From NCBI RefSeq assembly GCF_014650495.1, contig NZ_BMVB01000019.1:62001-126000 (forward strand): a DNA stretch of 64,000 nucleotides, given 5' to 3'. Source of the DNA: Streptomyces cinnamoneus. GTDB lineage: Bacteria > Actinomycetota > Actinomycetes > Streptomycetales > Streptomycetaceae. The notes beneath the pieces are model-generated. The model made no database searches. It was given only the letters and a program-made list of their open reading frames with translations, and had not been told where the DNA came from. The position numbers and the translations under genes are program-made. Positions 52,998 to 61,933 of this stretch are shown piece after piece; position 1 is the stretch's first letter; each line of letters opens with the position of its first letter.

Positions 52998-53891
52998 TCA
53001 GCCGTCCAGGACGCTCAGGTCGATCCGGGCGAGGCGCTCGGGGTCGGTGAGGATGTCGAGGGCCGTGATCCGGCCACCCTGGATCGTGAACGCCATGAGG
53101 GACACCGCACGGCCCTCCGCGAGGGCGAGCACACCGGGCGAGCCGTTGACGAGGACCGCGTGCCCGGCCTCCGCGAACCGGGCGAAGGCGATCGCCTGCG
53201 AGGCCACCTCGGAGGCGCCGCGGCGGAACACGCTCGGGCGCAGGGCGCCGCCGTCGGAGCGCGCCACGATCTCGGGGTCGAGAACGGCGAGGAGCGCGTC
53301 GAAATCACCGCCGCGCGCGGCGGTGAGGAAGGCCTCCACGACCTGCCGCCTGTGGGCCAGGTCCGTGTCGGGGGCGGGCGCGGCGCCCTGGACGCGCCGG
53401 CGGGCGCGGCTGGCGAGCTGCCGGGTGGAGGCGGGCGTGCGGCCCAGGACGGGCGCGATCTCGTCGAAGGGGACGGCGAACAGGTCGTGCAGGACGAAGG
53501 CGAGCCGCTCGGCGGGGGCGAGGGTCTGCAGGACGACCATGAGGGCGATGCCGACCGAGTCGGCCACGAGTATCTCGTGCTCGGGGTCCATGCCGCGCGG
53601 GCTGCTGACGACGGGGTCGGGCAGCTGGACCTGCCCGTCCTGGTCGTACAACGGCTCCTCGCGCCGTGTGGTGCGCGAGCGCAGCATGTCCAGGCACACC
53701 CGGCCCACCACGGTGGTCAGCCAGCCGCCCAGGTTCTGCACCTCGGAGACGTCCGAGCGGCTCAGTTTCAGCCATGCCTCCTGGACGGCGTCCTCCGCCT
53801 CGCTGAGCGAACCCAGCATGCGGTAGGCGACCGCACGGAGATGGGGACGGTGCTCCTCGAAACACCGGGCCAGGAAATCTTTCTCGCTCAC
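52998..53891 (-). CDS. ECF41-type sigma factor with SnoaL-like C-domain (SigJ family)
   Basis: A 297-aa sigma factor, longer than simple ECFs. Region 2 is HRPHLRAVAYRMLGSLSEAE with AEDAVQEAWLKLSR; region 4 contains LTTVVGRVCLDMLRSR upstream and LGRTPASTRQLASRARRRVQ. Residues about 180-297 form a SnoaL/NTF2-like domain ending in DPERLARIDLS, in place of the usual NPDKL motif. ECF41 factors lack an anti-sigma factor; the fused domain controls activity. GTG 53891. An exact ECF41-type promoter lies just upstream but points the other way. Confidence 0.88.
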   Translation of the reverse strand: MSEKDFLARCFEEHRPHLRAVAYRMLGSLSEAEDAVQEAWLKLSRSDVSEVQNLGGWLTTVVGRVCLDMLRSRTTRREEPLYDQDGQVQLPDPVVSSPRGMDPEHEILVADSVGIALMVVLQTLAPAERLAFVLHDLFAVPFDEIAPVLGRTPASTRQLASRARRRVQGAAPAPDTDLAHRRQVVEAFLTAARGGDFDALLAVLDPEIVARSDGGALRPSVFRRGASEVASQAIAFARFAEAGHAVLVNGSPGVLALAEGRAVSLMAFTIQGGRITALDILTDPERLARIDLSVLDG

Positions 53892-53892
53892 C

Positions 53893-53919
53893 TGTCACAT
53901 CCTCGCGGTCCGAACCGTC
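53893..53919 (+). promoter_or_regulatory. ECF41-type promoter motif pointing rightward
   Basis: TGTCACA (53893-53899), 16 nt, CGTC (53916-53919): the published ECF41 promoter pattern without mismatch. It starts 1 bp upstream of the sigma-factor GTG, on the opposite strand, and reads toward the APC permease gene, antisense to it. No plus-strand gene follows for 8 kb. Confidence 0.6.
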
Positions 53920-54010
53920 AGTCCAGTGACGGACGATAACCGCCCCGGCGCGACAGGCACGCCGGGCGATCTGACGTGACGTGAGGGAGGATCTCGTTGA
54001 ACGGTTCGGG

Positions 54011-55537
54011 TCAGTCCTCCGCCACCAGCACCGGCGTCGACCGGGTGAGCACCTCGCCCCGGAAGAACGCCGGACTGCGTCGCCGCATCAGCTCCATGAG
54101 CACCGCACCGGCGAGCAGCAGGCCCACGCCGATGACGAAGACGGAGCCGACTCCGAACACCGCGCTGCCGCTGCCGTACTCCGGGTCCCACATGTCGTAG
54201 AGGGTCTTGCAGAAGACGGCGGCCAGCAGCAGTCCTCCTGTTACCGGGAAGACGCCCTTGAAACACGCGTCCCGCACCGACCGGCGCAGCTCTGCGCGGA
54301 AGAACCACGCACACGCGAACGCCGTGATCGAGTAGTAGAAGCAGATCATCAGACCCAGCGCGTAGACCGTGTCGATCAGCACGTTCTCGCTGAGGAAACT
54401 CATGACCGCGTAGAAGACGCCGGTGGCCGCTCCGGCCGCGATCGTGGCGCGGCCCGGTGACCTGAAGCGGGGGTGGATGCGCGCGAACGACGGCGGCAGC
54501 GCCTGGTACGCGCTCATCGCCAGCACCGTCCGCGCCACCGGCAGGAACGTGGTCTGCAGGCTGGCGGCGGCGGAGGCGAGGACCGCCACGAACAGCAGCA
54601 CGCCCAGGGCCTTGCCCATGACGGGGCCGGCGAGCGCGGCGAAGACGTTGCCGGCGGTGTCGGGGTTGCCCAGGCCGGTGCCCTCGTCGCCGACGCCGGA
54701 GAACATCTGGGCGGCGACGGCGGTCAGCAGGTACGAGCCGACGAGCACGACCATGGCCAGCAGCGCCGCCCGCCCCGGGGTCTTCGCGCTGCCCTCGGTC
54801 TCCTCGTTGACCGTCAGACAGGCGTCCCAGCCCCAGTACATGAAGATGGACAGGGAGAGCCCCGCCGTGAAAGCGCTGAAGGACTCGACGCCGAAGGGGT
54901 TCAGCCACGTCCACGAGAAGCCGATGGAGCCCGCGAGCCCACCGGTGGACGCCTTGGACAGGGCCATCGCGACGAAGACGGCCAGCACGGCCAACTGCAG
55001 CCCCACCAGCGCATACTGCACGCCCTTGGTGGCGGTCATCCCGCGGTAGCTGACGGCCGTCGCGACGGCGATGAAGGCGAGGCACGTCGCGACGTGCACC
55101 ACCCGGTCGTCGTCGAGGGCTGCGATCCGGTCGCTGCCGGTGAGTTCGCCCAGCAGCAGGTAGAAGAAGGAGGTCGCGACGCCCGCGAGGTTCGAGAGCA
55201 CGATGATGGTCGCGATGACCAGCCCCCAGCCGCACATCCAGCCGACCCGGGGCCCGAAGGCCCGCACGGTCCAGGTGAAGGACGTGCCGCAGTCGGGCAG
55301 GGCGCTGTTCAGCTCGCGGTAGGCGAAGGCCACCAGCAACATCGGGAGGAAGCCCGCGAGGAAGACGGCGGGCATCTGCACTCCGACCTGGCCGACCGTC
55401 GGGCCGAGGGTGGAGGTCAGGCAGTAGACGGGCGCGACGGTGGAGATCCCGATGACGGCGCTGCCCAGCAGGCCGACGGAATTGCCGCTGAGTCCCTTGG
55501 TGCGCACTTCTCCGGCGTCGCTGCCCGCGACGCTCAT
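54011..55537 (-). CDS. APC-family amino-acid/polyamine permease
   Basis: A 508-aa 12-helix APC transporter. TM1 region GLLGSAVIGISTVAPVYCLT and the FRSPGRATIAAG loop, plus ALPDCGTSFTWTVRAFGPRV in TM3, match the bacterial amino-acid/polyamine permeases; YWGWDACLTVNEETEGSAKT is a family signature of loop 6-7. ATG 55537 is chosen because GGAG lies 8 nt upstream. It is the last gene of the amidohydrolase–oxidoreductase run and may bring its substrate or product across the membrane. Exact substrate unknown. Confidence 0.88.
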   Translation of the reverse strand: MSVAGSDAGEVRTKGLSGNSVGLLGSAVIGISTVAPVYCLTSTLGPTVGQVGVQMPAVFLAGFLPMLLVAFAYRELNSALPDCGTSFTWTVRAFGPRVGWMCGWGLVIATIIVLSNLAGVATSFFYLLLGELTGSDRIAALDDDRVVHVATCLAFIAVATAVSYRGMTATKGVQYALVGLQLAVLAVFVAMALSKASTGGLAGSIGFSWTWLNPFGVESFSAFTAGLSLSIFMYWGWDACLTVNEETEGSAKTPGRAALLAMVVLVGSYLLTAVAAQMFSGVGDEGTGLGNPDTAGNVFAALAGPVMGKALGVLLFVAVLASAAASLQTTFLPVARTVLAMSAYQALPPSFARIHPRFRSPGRATIAAGAATGVFYAVMSFLSENVLIDTVYALGLMICFYYSITAFACAWFFRAELRRSVRDACFKGVFPVTGGLLLAAVFCKTLYDMWDPEYGSGSAVFGVGSVFVIGVGLLLAGAVLMELMRRRSPAFFRGEVLTRSTPVLVAED

Positions 55538-55773
55538 TACCGTGTCTCCGGCCTGTGGCCGCGGATGTACCTGAACCATGGCGAGGACGTTAGGCGCTGC
55601 TGTTTCCGCATCCGGAGGATTACCTTCCGAGGCCACCGCCTTGAACCCTCCCACCCACAGGGGGACTTGACCTTGCAAACAAAGCCAACGTCGAGGTTAC
55701 GGCCGGTAACACCAAGGAGGAAACGCTTCTGCTGCCCCTGCGGGAACCGCAGCCCCGCCCCTTTTGTCCTGGT

Positions 55774-57540
55774 TCAAATTTTTCCCGTGGCCACCGTCTC
55801 CGTGTCCCGCCCCGAACGCAGCACCCGCCCCGGCACCTCCCCCGTGACCACGTCGTGGCGGATCGCCTCCACCCCGTTCACGCGGACGCTCACCACCCCC
55901 ACGGCCCGGGAATCCAGGCGCGCCCCGCCTCCCGGCAGGTCGTGCACCAGGGCCGCCGCGCCCGCGTCGATCCGCTCGGGGTCGAAGAGCACCAGGTCGG
56001 CGTACCAGCCCTCGGCGATCCGGCCCCGTCCGCGCAGCCCGAACAGCCGCGCCGGCTCGTCGCTCAGCATCCGTACGGCCCGCTCCAGCGAAACCAGCCG
56101 CCGTCCGCGCAGGCAGTCGCCGAGGAAGCGCGTCGTGTAGGGGGCCCCGCACATGCGGTCCAGGTGGGCGCCCGCGTCGGAGCCGCCGAGCAGGACGTCC
56201 TCGTGGTCCCAGGCCCGGCGGCGCAGCTCCCAGCTGGCGGGGTCGTTGTCCGTGGGCATGGGCCACAGGACCGTGCGCAGGCCGTCGGCGGCGCAGATGT
56301 CGACCAGCGTCGCGAAGGGGTCCGTGCCCCGCTCGGCGGCGACGTCACGGACGACGCGGCCGGTCAGGCCCTCGTTCTCCGGCGTGTACGTGTCGCCGAT
56401 GACGTACCGGCCGAAGTCGGTCAGGCGGCGGAAACCGGCCGCCTGAGGGCTCGCCGCGCCGCGCAGCATCCGTTCCCGTACCGCCGCATCGCGCAGCAGG
56501 GCGATGCGTTCCGGCACCGGCAGCCCGAGGACCTCGCCCCACCCGGGCAGGAGGTTGAGTGCACAGAAGGTGCCCAGCGACATGTTCATGGGCGTGAGGA
56601 TCGGCATGGTCAGGGCGACGATCCGGCCGCCGGCCGCGCGGGCGCGCTCGCTCGCGGCGAGCTGGTGCGGGACGCGTCCGGGGGCGGCGGACTCGATGGT
56701 GAGGACGTTCCAGTTCAGCGGCCGCCCGGCGGCCGAGGTGAGCGCCGCCAGGAGGTCGGCCTCCTCCTCGGTGAACCGGTCCAGGCACCCGGTCACGATG
56801 GCCTCCAGCTGGGTGCCCTCGTGCTCGCCCACCGCGCGCGCGAGGGCGAGGAGTTCACCGGGCGGGGCGTGGCGGGAGGCGACGGGGTTGCCGTCGCCGT
56901 CGGAGTGGGTGGTCGACCGGGTCGTGGACAGGCCCCAGGCGCCGGCGTCCATGGCGTCGTGCAGGAGGGCCGTCATCCGCCGCAGCTGGCTCTCGTCGGG
57001 CGTGCCGCCGATGGCGGCCGGGCCCATGGCGTAGCGGCGCAGCGCGCAGTGTCCGACCATGAAGCCCGCGTTGACGGCCGTCCGTCCGTCGAGCGCGTCG
57101 AGGTAGTCGCCGAAGGACGACCAGCTCCAGGGGGCACCCTTTTCCAGGGCGTCCAGCGACATGCCTTCGACCTTGCTCATCATCCGGCGCGTGTAGTCGG
57201 CGTCCGCCGGCTGCGCGGGGTTGAGCGGGGCGAGGGTGAAGCCGCAGTTGCCGCCGACGACGGTGGTGACGCCGTGGCTCAGGGACGGGGTGGCGCAGGG
57301 GTCCCAGAAGAGCTGCGCGTCGTAGTGGGTGTGCGGGTCGACGAAGCCGGGGGCGAGGACGAGCCCGCGCGCGTCCTCCTCGGTGCGGGCCCTGGCGCCG
57401 ACCCTGCCGCCCGCCTTGACCCCGGACACGGCCCGGTCGACGACCGCTATCCGCCCGTCCCGTATGCCGACGTCGGCGACGTAGGACGGGGTTCCGGTGC
57501 CGTCGACGACGGTGGCGCGGCGGATGAGGTGGTCCAACAC
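55774..57540 (-). CDS. D-aminoacylase-like amidohydrolase
   Basis: A 588-aa metal-dependent amidohydrolase of the N-acyl-D-amino-acid deacylase group. Metal site LAPGFVDPHTHYDAQLFWDP (His-x-His), followed by HGVTTVVGGNCGFTLAPLNP; later DAGAHLDRMCGAPYTTRFL (catalytic Asp) and RIAEGWYADLVLFDPERI. It may release amino acids or amines from N-acyl compounds; hydantoinase-like activity is an alternative. It follows a luciferase-like gene and precedes the APC permease in the same transcription direction. Confidence 0.88.
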   Translation of the reverse strand: MLDHLIRRATVVDGTGTPSYVADVGIRDGRIAVVDRAVSGVKAGGRVGARARTEEDARGLVLAPGFVDPHTHYDAQLFWDPCATPSLSHGVTTVVGGNCGFTLAPLNPAQPADADYTRRMMSKVEGMSLDALEKGAPWSWSSFGDYLDALDGRTAVNAGFMVGHCALRRYAMGPAAIGGTPDESQLRRMTALLHDAMDAGAWGLSTTRSTTHSDGDGNPVASRHAPPGELLALARAVGEHEGTQLEAIVTGCLDRFTEEEADLLAALTSAAGRPLNWNVLTIESAAPGRVPHQLAASERARAAGGRIVALTMPILTPMNMSLGTFCALNLLPGWGEVLGLPVPERIALLRDAAVRERMLRGAASPQAAGFRRLTDFGRYVIGDTYTPENEGLTGRVVRDVAAERGTDPFATLVDICAADGLRTVLWPMPTDNDPASWELRRRAWDHEDVLLGGSDAGAHLDRMCGAPYTTRFLGDCLRGRRLVSLERAVRMLSDEPARLFGLRGRGRIAEGWYADLVLFDPERIDAGAAALVHDLPGGGARLDSRAVGVVSVRVNGVEAIRHDVVTGEVPGRVLRSGRDTETVATGKI

Positions 57541-57683
57541 GGTCGGGTCCTCTCGCTCGGCGACGCGTCACCCCACTCGGTGGACCCGTCGCGAAGTCGT
57601 CGGTCCGGGAGACGGGACGTACGGCGTGCGGGGCCGGGGCGGCGACCCGGGAGGCGCCGCCCCGGTGCAAAGGGGCCACCGGC

Positions 57684-58823
57684 TCAGGCCCGGGCGGCGG
57701 CCTGGCGGTAGCGCGTGGTGCGGTGGACCGGATCGGTGTCGATCTTCGGGATCACGTGCTCCCCGATGAGCCGGATGGTGCGCAGGGTGTCCTCGTAGGG
57801 GATCCCGATGGGCAGCCCGAAGGACAGCTGGTCGGCACCGGCCTGCTCCCAGCGCTTGCACTGCCGGAAGACCTCGTCGGGGTCGCCGCAGATCATCAGC
57901 TCCTCCGCGATCAGCAGCTCGATGATCTCCTCCGTGTACTCGGGCAGCAGCTCGGGCCACTCGGGGATGCCGTCGGGGCGCGGGAAGGTGTCGTGGTAGC
58001 GGAAGAGCAGCGACTGCAGGTAGTGCAGGCCGCCGCGGGCCGCGACGGCGACGGCCTCCTGGTGCGTCTCGGCGCAGATGGCGGTGGAGGTGACCATCAC
58101 GTTGTCGTTGACGAAGTCGCCGACCGCCCGGGCCGACGCGATGGCCGTCTTGTACGAGTCGACGACCCACTCCATGTCGGAGACCTTCTGCACGCTGAAG
58201 CCGAGGACGCCCAGCCCCTTGCCGGCCGCCATCGCGTACGAGGAGGGCGACCCGGCGGCGTACCACATGGCGGGGTGGGACGGCCCGTACGGCTTGGGCA
58301 GGATCCTGCGCGGCGGCAGCGACCAGTACGTGCCGGAGAAACCGCCGTACTCCTCCTCGCGCCACATTCTGGGGAACTCGGCGATCGTCTCCTCCCAGAT
58401 CTCCTTCGTGACGTTCATGTCGGTCACGCCCGGCAGGAAGCCGAGGATCTCGTGGCTGCCCGCGCCGCGGCCGGTGCCGAACTCGAAGCGGCCGCCGGAG
58501 AGGTGGTCGAGCATGGCGGCCTTCTCGGCGACCTTGGCGGGATGGTTGACCTGCGGGAGCGGGTTGAAGATGCCGGAGCCGAGGTGGATGCGTTCGGTGG
58601 CGTGGGCGAGGTAGCCGAGGAAGACGTCGTTGGCGGACAGGTGCGAGTACTCGTGCAGGAAGTGGTGCTCGGACGCCCAGGCGTACTTGAAGCCCGACCG
58701 GTCCGCCTGGATGACGTATTCGGTCTCCTCCATCAGCGCGTGGTGCTCGGCCTGCGGGTCGGTGCGCGATCGGCTCGCCGGTACGTAGCCCTGTACGAAG
58801 ATCCCGAATTCCACGGAGGTCAC
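57684..58823 (-). CDS. LLM-class flavin-dependent oxidoreductase
   Basis: A 379-aa bacterial-luciferase-type TIM barrel. Motifs: SGFKYAWASEHHFLHEYSHL (the EHHF active-site strand typical of flavin-dependent luciferases), RIHLGSGIFNPLPQVNHPAK and LDHLSGGRFEFGTGRGAGSH. The EHHF pattern suggests FMNH2-dependent monooxygenation rather than F420 use, unlike the paralogue at 59722. GTG 58823. An inverted repeat CTGACG-N3-CGTCAG lies 19 bp upstream. Confidence 0.88.
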   Translation of the reverse strand: MTSVEFGIFVQGYVPASRSRTDPQAEHHALMEETEYVIQADRSGFKYAWASEHHFLHEYSHLSANDVFLGYLAHATERIHLGSGIFNPLPQVNHPAKVAEKAAMLDHLSGGRFEFGTGRGAGSHEILGFLPGVTDMNVTKEIWEETIAEFPRMWREEEYGGFSGTYWSLPPRRILPKPYGPSHPAMWYAAGSPSSYAMAAGKGLGVLGFSVQKVSDMEWVVDSYKTAIASARAVGDFVNDNVMVTSTAICAETHQEAVAVAARGGLHYLQSLLFRYHDTFPRPDGIPEWPELLPEYTEEIIELLIAEELMICGDPDEVFRQCKRWEQAGADQLSFGLPIGIPYEDTLRTIRLIGEHVIPKIDTDPVHRTTRYRQAAARA

Positions 58824-58841
58824 CGCCCGCCTTCCGAGTTT

Positions 58842-58858
58842 TCTGACGTAGCGTCAGA
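58842..58858. promoter_or_regulatory. Operator-like inverted repeat, copy 1
   Basis: TCTGACG-TAG-CGTCAGA, a perfect 7-bp inverted repeat with a 3-nt centre, 19 bp upstream of the luciferase-like gene. The core CTGACG-N3-CGTCAG recurs at 61934. Confidence 0.75.
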
Positions 58859-58938
58859 TTAGGATGAGGCGACTCTGGCACCGGGCCCCTGGACCGTCAA
58901 GGGCGCGGTGGGGGCCGGACCCGGCCGCGCGGGCGGCC

Positions 58939-59703
58939 CTACGGGGGCAGTGGCGTCCCCGCGAGCCAGCCGCCGTCCACGACGAACGGCTGCCCCGTGA
59001 CGTACGAGGAGTCGTCGCAGGACAGGAACAGCGCCACCCGCGCCATCTCCTCCGGCCGCCCGATCCGTCCCAGGGGCACGAGCTTCCCGAAGTACGCGTC
59101 CATCTCCTCCCGGGCCACCTTCCCGCCGGGATTGGTCATGGGGGTGTCCACGCCGCCCGGGCACAGGGCGTTGACGCGGATGCCCTGACCGGCCAGTTCC
59201 AGCGCCACGACCCGGGTCATGGCCACGACGGCGGCCTTCGTCGCCGCGTAGGCGACGAGCGAGGGCAGGCCCGACAGTGCGGCGTAGGAGGCGGTGTTGA
59301 CGATCGTGCCGCCGCCGGCCGCCGCCAGCTCGGGCGCCGCCGCCCGCATCCCCAGGAAGGGTCCGGTCTGGTTGATCCGCACCGCTTCCTCGTACGTGGC
59401 CAGCGAGGTCTGCGCCAGGGCGCGGCGGGGGGCGATGCCGGCGTTGTTGACGAGCCCGTCGAGTTTGCCGAACGTCCTCGTGGTGAAGGCGAGAGCCTCG
59501 GCCCAGTCGGCTTCCTCGCCCACGTCCAGATGGACGTAGCGGGCAGCGCTGCCGATCTCCTCGGCGAGTGCCCGCCCGGCGTCGTCCCGCACGTCGGCCA
59601 GGACGACCCGGGCGCCCTCGGCCGCGAAGAGCCGTGCCTCCTGTTCGCCCTGGCCGCGGGCCGCGCCCGTGATGAGCACGACGCGGCCGTCCAGCTTGCC
59701 CAT
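58939..59703 (-). CDS. SDR-family oxidoreductase
   Basis: A 254-aa classical short-chain dehydrogenase. Cofactor motif TGAARGQG near residue 12 and the NNAG motif in LVNNAGIAPRRAL; catalytic residues lie in VNTASYAALSG (Ser) and VAYAATKAAVV (Tyr-x3-Lys). VNALCPGGVDTPMTNP follows. Resembles 3-alpha/20-beta-hydroxysteroid and similar alcohol dehydrogenases. It is 18 bp downstream of the F420-type luciferase-like gene and clearly cotranscribed. Confidence 0.92.
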   Translation of the reverse strand: MGKLDGRVVLITGAARGQGEQEARLFAAEGARVVLADVRDDAGRALAEEIGSAARYVHLDVGEEADWAEALAFTTRTFGKLDGLVNNAGIAPRRALAQTSLATYEEAVRINQTGPFLGMRAAAPELAAAGGGTIVNTASYAALSGLPSLVAYAATKAAVVAMTRVVALELAGQGIRVNALCPGGVDTPMTNPGGKVAREEMDAYFGKLVPLGRIGRPEEMARVALFLSCDDSSYVTGQPFVVDGGWLAGTPLPP

Positions 59704-59721
59704 GCGCTTCCCTCCGCCCGT

Positions 59722-60699
59722 CTAGAGGTGCAGGTGCGGTGCCACATCGGCGGCGAAGGCCGCCATCTGGTCGAGGAGTTCGGTGACGTCCCGGCTGCGG
59801 AACCGCACCTGGATCTGGTCGGCTCCCATCTCCCCGTACGCGCGAAGCGACGCGGCCAGCTCCTGCGCGTCACCGGTCAGCATGCGCGGGCCCGGGTCCC
59901 ATCCGGGCCGGCCGACGTACAACGGCTCGGCGATGGCGCCCACGGCGAACGGGCCGGTCCGTCCGGCCTCCTCGCGCAGCCGCCGCAGGTGCGCGATCCG
60001 CCCCGGCAGCCGGTCGCGCGCATCGCCCTGGGACAGCCAGCCGTCGCCGCGTTGCGCCGCCCGGCGCAACGCGGCGGGCGAGGAGCCGCCCACCCACAGC
60101 GGCGGGCGGGGCGTGCGGGCGGGGCGCGGGGCCTGGCCCAGGTCGTGGAAGGCGAACCGCTCGCCCCGGAAGGCGGGGAACTCCTCCGGCCCGAGGGCCT
60201 CCTTCAAGGCGTCGACCGTCTCGTCCAGGATCGCGCCGCGGCGCCCGAAGTCGACGCCCAGCGCCTCGAACTCCTCCTGTACGTGCCCCGCGCCCACGCC
60301 GAGGACCAGCCGGCCGCCCGCGAGCCGGTCGACCGTCGCGTACTGCTTCGCCGTGAGCAGCGGGTGCCGCAGGGCGGCGACGGCGACGTGGCTGAGCAGC
60401 AGGACGCGTTCGGTGACGGCGGCGAGGTGGGCGAGGGTGGCCACCGGGTCGTACCAGACGGTGCCCATGGCGGCCGCGAGCCGTCGCGGCACGGCCACGT
60501 GGTCGCAGGTGGCCACGTAGGCGAAGCCGAGGCGGTCCGCGGCCCGGGCGGTCTCGCGCAGCTCGGCGGGGCCCGCCGCGGCCTCCCAGGGCTCGGCGAA
60601 GAGCGTGGACTGCGCCTGCACGGGCAGCTGCAGCCCGTACGACAGCCTGCCCTCCGGCAGCACCCGCAGGCCGTGCGGCGGACTGCCGGGGTCAGACAC
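59722..60699 (-). CDS. LLM-class oxidoreductase, probably F420-dependent
   Basis: A 325-aa luciferase-like enzyme of the F420-dependent subgroup (SYGLQLPVQAQSTLFAEPWE, then ARAADRLGFAYVATCDHVAV, LLLSHVAVAALRHPLLTAKQ and AGGRLVLGVGAGHVQEEFEA). GTG 60699 overlaps the stop of the upstream amidohydrolase gene by 8 nt, so translation is coupled. It differs from the EHHF-type paralogue in the same run, so the pathway seems to use two unlike luciferase-fold steps. Substrate unknown. Confidence 0.85.
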   Translation of the reverse strand: MSDPGSPPHGLRVLPEGRLSYGLQLPVQAQSTLFAEPWEAAAGPAELRETARAADRLGFAYVATCDHVAVPRRLAAAMGTVWYDPVATLAHLAAVTERVLLLSHVAVAALRHPLLTAKQYATVDRLAGGRLVLGVGAGHVQEEFEALGVDFGRRGAILDETVDALKEALGPEEFPAFRGERFAFHDLGQAPRPARTPRPPLWVGGSSPAALRRAAQRGDGWLSQGDARDRLPGRIAHLRRLREEAGRTGPFAVGAIAEPLYVGRPGWDPGPRMLTGDAQELAASLRAYGEMGADQIQVRFRSRDVTELLDQMAAFAADVAPHLHL

Positions 60700-61912
60700 C
60701 GGGCCAGAGCCCGTCGGGGGTGAGCCCGAGCAGCTCGATGGCGTTGCCGCGCACCACGCGCTCGACGGTGACGGGGTCCAGGTGGGCCATCTGTTCCTCG
60801 GCCACCTCGCGCGACCTGGGCCAGGTGGAGTCGGAGTGTGGGTAGTCGGTCTCGTAGAGGACGTTGCGGGCACCGATGGCGTCGAGGTTGCGCAGACCGA
60901 AGGCGTCGTCGAAGAAGCAGCCGTACACGTGCCGGGAGAACAGCTCGGACGGCGGGCTGAGCACCTTGTCCGCGACGCCGCCCCAGCCGCGGTTCTCCTC
61001 CCACACCGTGTCCGCGCGCTCCAGGAGGTACGGAATCCAGCCGATCTGCCCCTCCGCGTACATGATGCGCAGGCCCGGGAAACGGTCGAAGGTGCCCGAC
61101 ATCAGCCAGTCGGCCAGCGAGAAGCAGCAGTTGGCGAAGGTGAGCGCGGAACCGACGGCCGGCGGCGCGTCCGCGGAGGTGGACGGCATCCGGGAGGAGG
61201 AGCCGATGTGCATGGCGATGACGGTCCCGGTCTCCTCGCACGCACGCAGGAAAGGGTCCCAGTCGTCGCTGTGCACCGACGGCAGGCCGAGGTGGGGCGG
61301 TATCTCGGAGAAGCACACGGCGCGCACGCCCCGGGCGGCGTTGCGCCGCACCTCGTCGGCGGCCAGGCGGGCGTCCCACAGCGGGACGATCGCGAGCGGG
61401 ATCAGCCGGCCGTGCGCGGCCGGACCGCACCACTCCTCGACCATCCAGTCGTTGTACGCGCGCACGCACAGCAGGGCCAGCTCGCGGTCCGCGGCCTCCG
61501 CGAAGGTCTGACCGCAAAAGCGCGGGAACGTGGGGAAGCAGAGCGCGGACTGGACGTGGTTGAGGTCCATGTCGGACAGGCGCTCGGGGACGCTGTACGA
61601 CCCCGGCCGCATCTGTTCGTAGGTGATTCCTTCGAGCCGGATCTCATCCCTGGAGCATCCAACGGCGGTATCCAGCCGCGTGAGGGGACGGAACAAATCC
61701 TCATAGACCCACCAGTCCGCCACCGGTCCGTCGTCGCCGGGGGCGCCCATGACGGGCGCGAAGCGCCCGCCGGCGAAGGTCATGCCCTTGACCGGAGCCC
61801 TGACGATGCGGGGCCCGACGTCGCGGAATTTCGCCGGAAGCCGGTTCCGCCAGACGTCGGAGGGCTCGACCGTGTGGTCGTCCACCGAGATGATCTTGGG
61901 GAAGCTCACCAT
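60692..61912 (-). CDS. ACMSD/amidohydrolase-2-type metal-dependent hydrolase
   Basis: A 406-aa member of the amidohydrolase_2 family (decarboxylases such as ACMSD, and related hydrolases). It begins KIISVDDHTVEPSDVWRNRL, where His-x-Val replaces the usual His-x-His, and has MHIGSSSR, LRIMYAEGQIGWIPYLLERA and the terminal metal Asp in LYETDYPHSDSTWP. It is the first gene of the run; ATG 61912 or GTG 61909 could both serve, and no strong ribosome binding site is seen. An inverted repeat CTGACG-N3-CGTCAG lies 22 bp upstream. Confidence 0.88.
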   Translation of the reverse strand: MVSFPKIISVDDHTVEPSDVWRNRLPAKFRDVGPRIVRAPVKGMTFAGGRFAPVMGAPGDDGPVADWWVYEDLFRPLTRLDTAVGCSRDEIRLEGITYEQMRPGSYSVPERLSDMDLNHVQSALCFPTFPRFCGQTFAEAADRELALLCVRAYNDWMVEEWCGPAAHGRLIPLAIVPLWDARLAADEVRRNAARGVRAVCFSEIPPHLGLPSVHSDDWDPFLRACEETGTVIAMHIGSSSRMPSTSADAPPAVGSALTFANCCFSLADWLMSGTFDRFPGLRIMYAEGQIGWIPYLLERADTVWEENRGWGGVADKVLSPPSELFSRHVYGCFFDDAFGLRNLDAIGARNVLYETDYPHSDSTWPRSREVAEEQMAHLDPVTVERVVRGNAIELLGLTPDGLWPGV

Positions 61913-61933
61913 GGCCGACACGGTAGCGCCGCC

